In this document: positions 1-6,943 of the stretch, in pieces
How positions within the stretch are numbered: position 1 is the stretch's first letter
Layout of the letters: each line of letters opens with the position of its first letter
Assembly (NCBI GenBank): GCA_029240775.1
Contig: JARDZQ010000008.1
Span: forward strand, 1 to 16,653
Direction: 5' to 3'
DNA: 16,653 nucleotides
From: Rubrobacteraceae bacterium
GTDB lineage: Bacteria > Actinomycetota > Rubrobacteria > Rubrobacterales > Rubrobacteraceae
Made by a program: the position numbers and the translations under genes
The notes under the pieces: model-generated
What the model was told of the DNA's origin: nothing
The model's input: the letters and a program-made list of their open reading frames with translations, nothing else
Databases searched by the model: none

Positions 1-533
1 CTGAAGATAATGGCCGAGGTGGCCGGGCCTCTGGGCCTGAAGGTCGTAACGGAAGTTATGGACCCCTACGACATAGAGATGGTCATGGACTACGCCGACA
101 TACTCCAGATCGGGGCCCGCAACATGGCCAACTTCTCCCTCTTGAAGCGCGTCGGAGCTGCGATAGCCGGCACGGATCATGGGGTCGTCCTCAAGCGAGG
201 GCTCTCGGCGACGGTCGAGGAGTGGCTTTTGGCGGCGGAGTACGTGACCTCCTCGGGTGGCGATAACGTGGTCCTGTGCGAGCGGGGCATCCGAACGTTC
301 GAGACCTCTACGCGCTTCACGCTGGACCTCTCTGCGGTCATCGTCGCCAAGAGGCTCACGGATTTGCCCGTGATCGTGGATCCCTCGCACGCCGCGGGGC
401 GCCGTGACCTGGTCGTTCCCCTCTCCAAGAGGCTTTGTGCGACGGGGAGCAGGCGCTGCCGGTGGGGGCGTTGCTCGGCCTCAAGGACGTCCTCCAACCC
501 TTCGCCAGCGCCATGGGCCGGGAGGTCATCTAG
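1..533 (+). pseudogene. aroF: 3-deoxy-7-phosphoheptulonate (DAHP) synthase, 3' part, broken by internal deletion and frameshift
   Basis: DAHP synthase condenses phosphoenolpyruvate and erythrose 4-phosphate, the first step of the shikimate pathway. The reading frame enters the window from upstream. Family hallmarks of the type I-beta enzyme are visible: VTEVMDP, ADILQIGARNM, LKRGLSATVEEWLLAAEY, LCERGIRTFE and IVDPSHAAGRRDLVVPLSK, which contains the metal-binding His. At about 427-431 the match breaks and resumes in another frame as EALCDGEQALPVGALLGLKD, ending at TAG 531-533. From memory of the Thermotoga enzyme, about 19 codons are missing here, including the G-x-x-V-E-V-H-P segment with the metal-binding Glu. 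The loss is about 58 nt and not a multiple of three. As read, the gene should give no active enzyme. A true mutation and an assembly error cannot be told apart from this sequence. Family assignment is firm; the pseudogene state depends on sequence accuracy. Confidence 0.85.
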
Positions 534-550
534 TCTCGGCGGAGTTGGCT

Positions 551-556
551 GGAGGG
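551..556 (+). promoter_or_regulatory. Shine-Dalgarno sequence fixing the GTG start of the first kinase
   Basis: GGAGGG lies 5 nt before GTG 562. It shows that the kinase is translated on its own, although its frame happens to be open back into the broken DAHP synthase gene. Confidence 0.7.
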
Positions 557-561
557 CAAGG

Positions 562-2094
562 GTGAACCTTCTCGGGGGGAGGTTCGTACTCGTGCGCGAG
601 ATCGGCTCGGGCGGCATGTCCACCGTCTTCCTCGGGCGCGACGAGGTCCTCGACCGGCCCGTCGCCGTCAAGATCCTGCGCTCCGACCTGGAGGGCTCGG
701 ACGTGAGCGCCCGCTTCAGGCGCGAGGGGCGCACCGCGGCCAGGCTCTCCCACCCCAACATAGTCCAGGTCTACGACGCGGGAGAGGACGTGCTCGGCGG
801 GCACGAGACCTCCTACATCGTCGTCGAGTACGTCGCCGGAGGCGACCTGAAAGCCCTTATCGACAGGCGGGGACCGCTCCCTGGCGCCATGCTCGCGCGC
901 ATCGGGGCGGCCGTCGCCGACGGGCTTGCCCACGCCCACGAGCGGGGCATCGTCCACCGCGACATCAAGCCGCAGAATGTGCTCATAGACGAGTACGGGA
1001 GCCCGAAGCTCACCGACTTCGGCATAGCGCGGGCCCTGGACTCTACCCACTCGACCAGCACGGACTCCTACCTCGGCACGGCTACCTACTCCTCCCCGGA
1101 GCAGCTGCACGGCGCGGTAGTCACACCCAAGAGCGACATCTACTCTCTGGGTGCTACTCTCTACCACGCGGCCACGGGTCAGCCGCCGTTCACCGGGGGC
1201 CCGCTCGATGTCGCCAGCCAGCAGCTAGCCAAGCCCCCGGCCTCGCCGCGGGCTCGCGGCGCTTACATCGGTGAGCGCCTCGAAGCCCTCATCCTCGCCT
1301 GTCTCGCCAAGGATGCAGCCGAGCGTCCAGACGCCGTCACGTTGCACGAGAGACTGCTCCAGATCAGCGCGGCATCGACCCTTGCGGAGGTGGCCGGGTC
1401 ACCCGGGGTCACGGGCAAGGCCGTCAGGCGGGGTCTTGGCCGGCGCGGGCCCCCGCAACTCTCCGGACCGCCGCAGGGCACCATCAGCGTCCCGACGCGG
1501 ACCTTCAGGGCCGGCTCGAGCCAGAGGCGGGCACTCGCCTCCGCCATCGTCGGCCTTCTCCTCGTCGCCCTCACCGCCGCTGGCACCTGGGCGGTGCTCG
1601 AGGGCAGGATCGGGAGCGATATGACCGGTCCGGTAGAGCGGATCTCCGAGCCGCAGCGGGAGATGCTCGAGGCACCTCCGGCCAGCCGCTCGGAGAACGC
1701 GGGCGGCGAGAACGTACTCGCCAGGGACACAGAGCCGGCCGCGGAGCCCGCCCTGCCACCCGAGCAAGCCGAACAGGCTGTCTTCGATATGTACTACGAG
1801 ATGTCGTTCGCCAGGCCTGAAACCTCCTACGCTTTACTCTCCGAGCGTCTGCAGAACGAGATAGGCTCCCCCGAGCAGTGGGCGGCGCAGGAAGATATCT
1901 ACTCGTTCACCTACATGGAGTTCACCGAGTACCCGACCGCCACGGTCTCCGGGGATACGGCGGAGGTGGCATTCGAAGTGAGGCTGGACCGCACCTATGG
2001 TTCCGAGCTGCTCTCGGGGACCTGGGTCTGCGTGGTCGAAGATGGGGAATGGAAGCTCGACCGGCTGGAGAACGAGCGGACCGTCCCGGCCTGA
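562..2094 (+). CDS. Membrane Ser/Thr protein kinase with extracytoplasmic NTF2-like domain (paralog 1)
   Basis: 510 aa. An N-terminal Hanks-type kinase domain (about 8-270) has a glycine loop G15-S-G-G-M, the ATP-anchoring Lys37 in VAVK, the catalytic Asp134 in HRDIKPQN, Asp152 in DFGIA, and an activation segment ending in SSPEQL. A proline/glycine-rich juxtamembrane linker follows, then one TM helix (about 324-345). The roughly 165-residue outer part ends in a domain that looks NTF2-like (FDMYYEMSFARPETSYALLSE, then VSGDTAEV and GTWVCVVEDGEWKLD). PASTA repeats, usual in PknB, are absent. The kinase should sense an extracellular signal through the outer domain and phosphorylate cytoplasmic targets; ligand and targets are unknown. 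GTG 562 was chosen for its Shine-Dalgarno site and its match to the paralog's start; the open frame upstream is out-of-frame DAHP synthase sequence. It begins 28 nt after the DAHP synthase stop. Confidence 0.9.
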   Translation: MNLLGGRFVLVREIGSGGMSTVFLGRDEVLDRPVAVKILRSDLEGSDVSARFRREGRTAARLSHPNIVQVYDAGEDVLGGHETSYIVVEYVAGGDLKALIDRRGPLPGAMLARIGAAVADGLAHAHERGIVHRDIKPQNVLIDEYGSPKLTDFGIARALDSTHSTSTDSYLGTATYSSPEQLHGAVVTPKSDIYSLGATLYHAATGQPPFTGGPLDVASQQLAKPPASPRARGAYIGERLEALILACLAKDAAERPDAVTLHERLLQISAASTLAEVAGSPGVTGKAVRRGLGRRGPPQLSGPPQGTISVPTRTFRAGSSQRRALASAIVGLLLVALTAAGTWAVLEGRIGSDMTGPVERISEPQREMLEAPPASRSENAGGENVLARDTEPAAEPALPPEQAEQAVFDMYYEMSFARPETSYALLSERLQNEIGSPEQWAAQEDIYSFTYMEFTEYPTATVSGDTAEVAFEVRLDRTYGSELLSGTWVCVVEDGEWKLDRLENERTVPA

Positions 2095-2171
2095 GGTGCA
2101 TCCAATCCCTGAGAACCGTCCTCCTAAAGCGTCCCTTGGCACCCTTCCAACACACGCCGCCGCTAACCTCA

Positions 2172-2177
2172 TATAAT
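2172..2177 (+). promoter_or_regulatory. Candidate -10 box of a leaderless promoter for the second kinase
   Basis: A perfect TATAAT ends 7 nt before ATG 2185, which puts transcription start at or next to the start codon. No Shine-Dalgarno sequence lies upstream of the ATG. No convincing -35 box was found at 16-19 nt. The 2095-2171 stretch holds nothing else that I recognise. Confidence 0.55.
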
Positions 2178-2184
2178 CACGCGC

Positions 2185-3750
2185 ATGATAAGGCTCACGG
2201 AGAGATTCGTTCTGGAGCGCGAGATCGGCTCGGGTGGCATGTCCACCGTCTTCCTTGGGCGCGACGAGGTCCTCGACCGGCCTGTCGCCGTCAAGCTGCT
2301 CAGGCCCGGCTACGCCGGGACCGACATCGGCGCCCGCTTCAGGCGCGAGGGGCGTACCGCGGCCAGCCTCTCCCATCCCAACATAGTCCAGGTCTACGAC
2401 GCAGGAGAGGGGGCGTACGAGGGACGCGAGGTCTCCTTCATCGTCATGGAGTACGTGTCCGGCGGCGACCTCAAAGACCTGATGGACAGGAAGGGAGCAC
2501 TCTCGGGCGGGGATCTCACGCGGTTGAGCGAGGCCGCGGCGGGGCTCGCCCACGCCCACGAGCGAGGTGTGATCCACCGCGATATCAAGCCGCACAACAT
2601 CCTGCTGGACGAGAACGGTCGCCCGAAGCTCTCGGACTTCGGCGTCGCCCGCGCCCTCGACGCGTCGCAGGCGACCCGGACGGGCTCGTACCTGGGGACG
2701 GCGCTCTACTCGCCGCCCGAGCAGCTGCGCGGTGAGAAGGTCACGCCTAAGAGCGACGTCTACTCTTTAGGCGTCACCCTCTACCACGCGGCCACGGGTC
2801 AGCCGCCGTTCATCGGCGCCCCGATAGAGATCGCCAGCCAGCACGTCTCCAAGGAGCCGACCCCCCCGAGGGAGGTCAACGACGCGGTGAGCCCCTCGAT
2901 GGAGGCCCTGATCCTCGACTGCATGAGGAAAGACCCCGACGCCCGACCGACCGCCGACGAGGTGCGGCTCAGACTGCTGGAGGCGGGCCGCGGCGTTTAC
3001 GCTACCCGGGCCTACGAAGACACGCCCACCAAGGAGACCGCAGAAGACAGACCCGCCGCCGTGGCGCCGCCCCCGCGACAGGGTGGTACGGTGCCGGAGC
3101 GGTCCGGCGCGCCGGTGCGAGCCGGGCGTCGGGGAGGGCTTCTGGTGGCTCTGGCCGTCGTGGCCGTGCTCGCCGTTATCGGGGCCCTCGCCGCGTCCAC
3201 GCTCCTGGGGGGAGGCAACGAGCAGGCAGGAGGCGGTGGGGACCCGTCGAACAACGCGAACCAGCCCAACGAAGGCCAGCCCCAGGGCGGGCAGAACCCG
3301 CAAGGAGGCGACCAGCAGGCCGCTTCGAGGTCAGCATCCGCTTCGGCTTCCGCTCAGCAAGAAGGGAACCAGGGACAGGAACAGGCCCAGGCCGGCGGCG
3401 GTCCCACGGAGGCGGAGGCCGCAGAGAGGACGGTGGAAGAGTTCTACACGACGTCCTCCGCGGGGAACTACGACAGGTCCGCCGAGCTCCTCAGCGAAGA
3501 TTGGCGGCAGAGCAAGTTCCCGAACCGGGCGACCTTTGTAGGGACGTTCGACGACGTGGAGCGCGTGGAGTTCATAGAGGGGCCGACCGCCGAGGTCTCC
3601 GGCGACACGGCGACCGTCACCGGCCGCACCGAGGCCACGCTCACCAACGAGTTCCAGGTGAACGAGGGTACCTGGTTTCTCGTGAAGGAGGATGGCGAGT
3701 GGCGCATAGACGGGTGGAACGTCACCAACCTCAGTACGCAACAGACGTGA
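2185..3750 (+). CDS. Membrane Ser/Thr protein kinase with extracytoplasmic NTF2-like domain (paralog 2)
   Basis: 521 aa, built like its upstream neighbour. Kinase domain at about 8-270: G15-S-G-G-M loop, Lys37, Asp133 in HRDIKPHN, Asp151 in DFGVA, and SPPEQL at the end of the activation segment. One TM helix at about 319-341 is followed by a low-complexity Gly/Gln/Asn/Ser linker (about 345-410), then an NTF2-like outer domain (VEEFYTTSSAGNYDRSAELLS, VSGDTATVTG, GTWFLVKEDGEWRID). The VSGDTA and GTW-EDGEW motifs are shared with paralog 1, but the outer domains are otherwise diverged. PASTA repeats are absent. It has its own TATAAT-like box and appears to be the first gene of a tight operon with an HtrA-type protease 33 nt downstream. 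A kinase and a protease that both face outside suggests a role in the envelope stress response; this is inference. Confidence 0.92.
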   Translation: MIRLTERFVLEREIGSGGMSTVFLGRDEVLDRPVAVKLLRPGYAGTDIGARFRREGRTAASLSHPNIVQVYDAGEGAYEGREVSFIVMEYVSGGDLKDLMDRKGALSGGDLTRLSEAAAGLAHAHERGVIHRDIKPHNILLDENGRPKLSDFGVARALDASQATRTGSYLGTALYSPPEQLRGEKVTPKSDVYSLGVTLYHAATGQPPFIGAPIEIASQHVSKEPTPPREVNDAVSPSMEALILDCMRKDPDARPTADEVRLRLLEAGRGVYATRAYEDTPTKETAEDRPAAVAPPPRQGGTVPERSGAPVRAGRRGGLLVALAVVAVLAVIGALAASTLLGGGNEQAGGGGDPSNNANQPNEGQPQGGQNPQGGDQQAASRSASASASAQQEGNQGQEQAQAGGGPTEAEAAERTVEEFYTTSSAGNYDRSAELLSEDWRQSKFPNRATFVGTFDDVERVEFIEGPTAEVSGDTATVTGRTEATLTNEFQVNEGTWFLVKEDGEWRIDGWNVTNLSTQQT

Positions 3751-3771
3751 CCGTGGCGGACGAGAGCTGAG

Positions 3772-3776
3772 GGAGG
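3772..3776 (+). promoter_or_regulatory. Shine-Dalgarno sequence pointing to a CTG start for the HtrA-type protease
   Basis: GGAGG at 3772-3776 stands 7 nt before CTG 3784 and 31 nt before the first canonical start, GTG 3808. The spacing fits only the CTG. Confidence 0.5.
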
Positions 3777-3783
3777 GCCGGTT

Positions 3784-4935
3784 CTGAAGACCGTACTCAC
3801 GGCGTTCGTGGCGGCGATCATCGGCGGGCTCGTCACCGCGCTCTTCATCTTCGTCGGGGAGCATCGCCTCGACGACGGGTCGGGGGACGTAACGATCAGG
3901 GAGGCTCCGCCACCGGTAGGGGAGGTGTCGGAGAATACTACTGGCGTGTCGGTGCGCGAGGTCTACACGCGGAGCGGGCCCGGGGTGGTCAGCGTGGACG
4001 TCGCCTCTTCGGAGGCCGGGCCGGGAGGAGGCTCCGGGTTCGTGATCGACGAGCAGGGCTACATCGTCACCAACCAGCACGTCATCGGGGGAGCCGAGGA
4101 GATCTCGGTCAGGTTCGCCAGCGGCGTCAGAGAGGTGGCGGAGGTGGTGGGCGAGGACCCCTCGACCGACGTTGCGGTCATAAAGGTGGACGCGTCTGAA
4201 GACGTGCTCGAGCCGCTCACGCTTGGCGACTCCAGGAGCGTCGGGGTAGGGGAGCCTGTCATCGCCATCGGCAACCCGTTGAACGTCGGGATCAGCGTTA
4301 CCACCGGCATCGTGAGCGGCACTGAGAGACCCATAGACGCGCCCAACGGCTACACCATAGACGGCGCGGTCCAGACGGACGCGGCGATAAACCCAGGCAA
4401 CTCCGGGGGACCCTTGCTCGACTCGCGCGGGACGGTCATCGGGGTGAACGCCCAGATCGCCACGGAGTCCGGCGGGTTCGAGGGTGTGGGCTTCGCCGTC
4501 CCGATAGATACAGTAAAGGGCGTGGTCGAGCAGCTCATAAGCAGTGGAGAGGCGGTGCACGGCTACATCGGGGTGCGTATGTTCGCGGTCGGGATAGACG
4601 AGCTCGCCGCCTACACCGGCCTCTCGAAGGAGGAGCTCGCAGAACAGCATGGCTTACCCTCAAATGGGGCGATAGTGAGCGAGGTGACCACCGGCGGCCC
4701 CGCGGCGAAGGCCGGCGTCGCGGGCGGCGAGCAGGAGGAGATAGAGGGCGTCTCGGTCCCGATCGGGGACGTCATAACCGAGGTGAACGGGGAGCCAGTC
4801 TCCTCCCCGGACGACGTGATCGAGGTCGTCAACTCCGCGGAGCCCGGCGACGAGCTAGCGCTCACCGTAGTGAGTCCGGGCGAAGAGGCGCGCCGCGTCG
4901 GGGTTACGGTCGGCGTCCGTCCGGAGGATACGTGA
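3784..4935 (+). CDS. htrA: HtrA/DegP-type membrane-anchored serine protease with PDZ domain
   Basis: 383 aa from CTG 3784 (375 aa if GTG 3808 is used). HtrA proteases degrade or refold damaged proteins outside the cytoplasm. An N-terminal hydrophobic anchor (about 4-24) follows Lys2. The trypsin-like domain has the full triad: His99 in TNQHVIGG, Asp129 in STDVAVIKVD, and Ser207 in NPGNSGGPLLD. A single PDZ domain follows (GAIVSEVTTGGPAAKAGV, then GDVITEVNGEPVSSPDDV). Start choice: no ATG or TTG lies in frame near the anchor. CTG 3784 has a well-spaced Shine-Dalgarno site and supplies a positively charged residue and a full-length TM segment, whereas GTG 3808 gives a short anchor without a basic residue. 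It follows the kinase by 33 nt and overlaps the next gene by 4 nt (GTGA). The family call is certain; the start is likely but needs proof. Confidence 0.9.
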   Translation: MKTVLTAFVAAIIGGLVTALFIFVGEHRLDDGSGDVTIREAPPPVGEVSENTTGVSVREVYTRSGPGVVSVDVASSEAGPGGGSGFVIDEQGYIVTNQHVIGGAEEISVRFASGVREVAEVVGEDPSTDVAVIKVDASEDVLEPLTLGDSRSVGVGEPVIAIGNPLNVGISVTTGIVSGTERPIDAPNGYTIDGAVQTDAAINPGNSGGPLLDSRGTVIGVNAQIATESGGFEGVGFAVPIDTVKGVVEQLISSGEAVHGYIGVRMFAVGIDELAAYTGLSKEELAEQHGLPSNGAIVSEVTTGGPAAKAGVAGGEQEEIEGVSVPIGDVITEVNGEPVSSPDDVIEVVNSAEPGDELALTVVSPGEEARRVGVTVGVRPEDT

Positions 4936-5126
4936 GCGGGGTGGCGCGCGGCATGGTGCTGTGGTTCTCGGAGGAGAAGGGCTACGGTTTTATCGAGGAC
5001 GGGACGGGCGAGCTAGTGCTCGTCCACTACACCGGGATAGTAGGGGAGGGCGGTGAGGTGGAGTTCGTGTTCGCGGAGGACGAAAGCCGGCGGAGAAGGG
5101 CTGCCAGGGTCGAGGCTGTCGGCTAG
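4932..5126 (+). CDS. Small divergent cold-shock-domain protein
   Basis: 64 aa. The sequence resembles a cold-shock (CspA-like) OB fold: GMVLWFSEEKGYGFIEDG contains the W-F and the RNP1-type KGYGFI motif, and LVLVHYTGI matches RNP2 (usually VFVHYS). Cold-shock proteins bind single-stranded RNA or DNA and melt structure. The C-terminal third is acidic, then Arg-rich (DESRRRRAARVE), unlike standard Csp. The GTG start overlaps the protease stop (GTGA, 4932-4935) with GGAGG 4 nt before it, so translation is probably coupled; GTG 4941 and ATG 4953 are in-frame alternatives. It ends 2 nt before rpiA. The assignment rests on motifs, and its nucleic-acid target is unknown. Confidence 0.8.
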   Translation: MSGVARGMVLWFSEEKGYGFIEDGTGELVLVHYTGIVGEGGEVEFVFAEDESRRRRAARVEAVG

Positions 5127-5128
5127 CC

Positions 5129-5830
5129 GTGGTGGAGGGGCTCAAGCGCGACGCCGCCTTCGCGGCTGTGGACCGCTACGTCGAGAGCGGCATGACCGTC
5201 GGCCTCGGGACCGGGACGACGGCCGCCTTCGTCGTCGCTAGGGTAGGGGCGTTGATCTCCGGCGGCGCGCTGCGCGACGTGCGCGGGATACCCACCTCGG
5301 AGCGGACGGCTGCGCTGGCCCGGGAGGTCGGCATCCCCCTCGCGATGCTCTCGGAGGCCAGGCCCACCCTCACCCTCGACGGGGCGGACGAGATCGGGCC
5401 AGACCTCGCGGTCATCAAGGGGCGGGGCGGGGCGCTCCTCAGGGAGAAGATCGTAGCCGCCTCCTCCGAGAAGGGCCTGATCATCGTCGCCGACGGCTCG
5501 AAGCCGGTCGCCCTGTTGGGCCAGGGCCCGCTCCCCGTGGAGGTCGAGCCATACGGTTGGAGCAGTACCCTGGACGCCCTCGGCGCTTTAGGCTGCGAGC
5601 CAGAGCTCCGGCTGGACCGCGCAGACCCGCAACTCCCCTTCGTCACGGACGGGGGGCACTACACGGCGGACTGCTTCTTCCCCGGAAAGATCCCTGATCC
5701 TACCGCCCTGGAGATCGAGATAAAGCGTATCCCTGGCGCTTTAGAGTGCGGCCTATTCGTGGATCTCGTCCGCGCGGCGGTCGTAGCCAGGGAGGACGGC
5801 GTGGAGGTCACCGAGGCTCCGCCTCGCTGA
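5129..5830 (+). CDS. rpiA: Ribose-5-phosphate isomerase A
   Basis: 233 aa, near the usual RpiA length. The enzyme interconverts ribose 5-phosphate and ribulose 5-phosphate in the non-oxidative pentose phosphate pathway, in the cytoplasm. Motifs are complete: the phosphate loop GLGTGTTA (25-32), PTSERTAALA (55-64), DGADEI with Asp84 and Asp87, IKGRGGALLREKI with Lys97 and the catalytic Glu106, and VADGSKPV. Start GTG 5129 lies 2 nt after the cold-shock-like gene; a second GTG follows at once. The Shine-Dalgarno signal is weak, consistent with coupling to the gene before. The last base of the stop codon is also the first base of the inverted-repeat element at 5830-5961. It is the last gene of the kinase-protease operon, an unusual place for a central carbon enzyme. 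Confidence 0.95.
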   Translation: MVEGLKRDAAFAAVDRYVESGMTVGLGTGTTAAFVVARVGALISGGALRDVRGIPTSERTAALAREVGIPLAMLSEARPTLTLDGADEIGPDLAVIKGRGGALLREKIVAASSEKGLIIVADGSKPVALLGQGPLPVEVEPYGWSSTLDALGALGCEPELRLDRADPQLPFVTDGGHYTADCFFPGKIPDPTALEIEIKRIPGALECGLFVDLVRAAVVAREDGVEVTEAPPR

Positions 5831-5961
5831 GCGGTCAGCCATCAGCCAAGAGATGCGATTGGCGACCCCGCCATCTGGTGAATATCTCGTCACAGGCGCC
5901 TCACCAAGCGGTACCCGGGAAGGCCCGAACGATTTTAGGTGAAGGCTAATAGCTGACCGCT
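5830..5961 (+). repeat. Inverted-repeat intergenic element made of GCTGAYN heptamers
   Basis: The 18-nt arms 5830-5847 and 5944-5961 are inverted copies with two mismatches. Read 5'-3' on the bottom and top strand respectively they are GGCTGATGGCTGACCGCT and GGCTAATAGCTGACCGCT. Each is two and a bit 7-nt units (GCTGAYN). The element fills the gap between the convergent rpiA and the minus-strand small gene that ends at 5978, where a hairpin could stop transcription from both sides. The same 18-mer pattern recurs at 16029-16046. There is no transposase. Confidence 0.7.
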
Positions 5962-5977
5962 GCAAGCTGGTAGTTAT

Positions 5978-6244
5978 TCAGCTACTCGCTGCGCCGAAAC
6001 CGGCTCTTGCGCCGGAGCGGCGGGCGCGCTCCCTCTCGACGACCAGCTTGTAGATCTCGTCGAGTTCTACGTAGACGGTAACCCTGCCGTCCTGCATCTT
6101 CACCCGCAGGTGGTCGTCGCCGACCTCGAGATCTCCAACGTCGTCCTGCTCGACGGTGAAGGTGTCGCGGCGGTCCCAGATCACGAGGTTCGCCTCCTCG
6201 CTCTTGGCCTCGTCAACTACCTTCTGGATCAGTGCTCTGTCCAC
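5978..6244 (-). CDS. Small conserved-looking protein of unknown function
   Basis: 88 aa, GTG start. I do not recognise a family. The N-terminal helix (DRALIQKVVDEAKSEEA) is followed by alternating strand-like segments (NLVIWDRRDTFTVEQ, HLRVKMQDGRVTVYVELDEIYKLVVER), which suggests a small beta barrel, and a basic Arg/Ala-rich tail. There is no signal peptide or TM segment, so it is probably cytoplasmic. On the transcript an AAGGGA lies about 12 nt before the GTG, so the ribosome site is poor. It is divergent from the PAP2 gene with a 121-nt gap and convergent with rpiA across the repeat element. It is likely real because of its codon pattern and compact strand-like architecture. Confidence 0.6.
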   Translation of the reverse strand: MDRALIQKVVDEAKSEEANLVIWDRRDTFTVEQDDVGDLEVGDDHLRVKMQDGRVTVYVELDEIYKLVVERERARRSGARAGFGAASS

Positions 6245-6343
6245 GTTTGGAACATCCCTTCTAGAACGCCACTGTAAAACGTCCGGGCTATTCTACTTCA
6301 CCTGCCACGCGGCGACGCTTCGGACGCCCGCACCGAAGACGGG

Positions 6344-6349
6344 TACAAT
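6344..6349 (+). promoter_or_regulatory. Candidate -10 box for the PAP2 phosphatase gene
   Basis: TACAAT stands 16 nt before TTG 6366 in the gap between divergent genes. Transcription would begin near 6356 and leave a leader of about 10 nt. No clear -35 box is seen. Confidence 0.35.
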
Positions 6350-6365
6350 ACCCGGCGATCCGAGC

Positions 6366-6899
6366 TTGAAGAACCTCACGCGCAAGATCAGGGATCTCGA
6401 CCGGGCGCTTTTCAGGGCCATCTTCGGCCTGAAGTGGCCGCCACTGACGACCGTGCTGCGCGCCTTTACCGTGGTGGGCACCGCAGGGGTGCTATGGGGT
6501 TTCGTCGCGGCCGGAGCTTTCCTCGCAACGGGACTGCAACCCTCGCACCTGCTGGTGCCTTGGGTCGCGGTCGCGGCCTCCTGGACGCTCGCCGAGGGCG
6601 CCAAGTACCTCTTCAACCGTGGCCGGCCATTTATCCACGACACGGAGATAGCCCCGCTGATCAAGACGCCATCCTCGAGCTCCTTCCCCTCGGGCCACTC
6701 GGCGACCGCCGCGGCGGGCGCCCTCACCCTCTCGGCGGTCTACCCGGCGTACGCTCCTGCTCTCCTCCTGGCGGGCTTCCTCGTCGCCCTCTCGCGCGTG
6801 TACCTCGGCGTCCACTACCCCTTCGACGTGCTGGCCGGGGCGCTCATAGGAACGGTCACGGCCGGCGTCGTGGTAGCGGTGGGTGGGGTCCTGGCGTGA
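6366..6899 (+). CDS. PAP2-family membrane lipid phosphatase
   Basis: 177 aa from TTG 6366. The three-part PAP2 signature is complete: K80-x6-R87-P88, P108-S-G-H111, and S143-R144-x5-H150-x3-D154, with His111 and His150 as catalytic residues. Several hydrophobic segments (about 31-55, 60-78, 112-126, 128-146, 151-175) make it an integral membrane protein. Such enzymes remove phosphate from lipid phosphates, for example undecaprenyl pyrophosphate or phosphatidate; the substrate cannot be told from sequence. The frame is open further upstream, but that part is antisense to the small minus-strand gene and contains no membrane-protein-like sequence, so the TTG just after the TACAAT box was chosen. 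A two-TM protein follows 44 nt downstream on the same strand. Confidence 0.88.
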   Translation: MKNLTRKIRDLDRALFRAIFGLKWPPLTTVLRAFTVVGTAGVLWGFVAAGAFLATGLQPSHLLVPWVAVAASWTLAEGAKYLFNRGRPFIHDTEIAPLIKTPSSSSFPSGHSATAAAGALTLSAVYPAYAPALLLAGFLVALSRVYLGVHYPFDVLAGALIGTVTAGVVVAVGGVLA

Positions 6900-6943
6900 A
6901 CCAGCTTACTCGCATTTCGCCGAAGGCGCGGTAGAAAGCGTCT

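Noticed and set aside
3331..4650. Long open frame (439 codons) on the minus strand opposite the second kinase and the HtrA-type protease.
   Set aside because: It is antisense to two clear genes, has no recognisable domain and is Arg/Leu/His-rich in the way GC-rich shadow frames are.
6156..6365. Longer N-terminus for the PAP2 protein.
   Set aside because: The extension lies opposite the small minus-strand gene and through the intergenic promoter region, and has no membrane-protein-like sequence.
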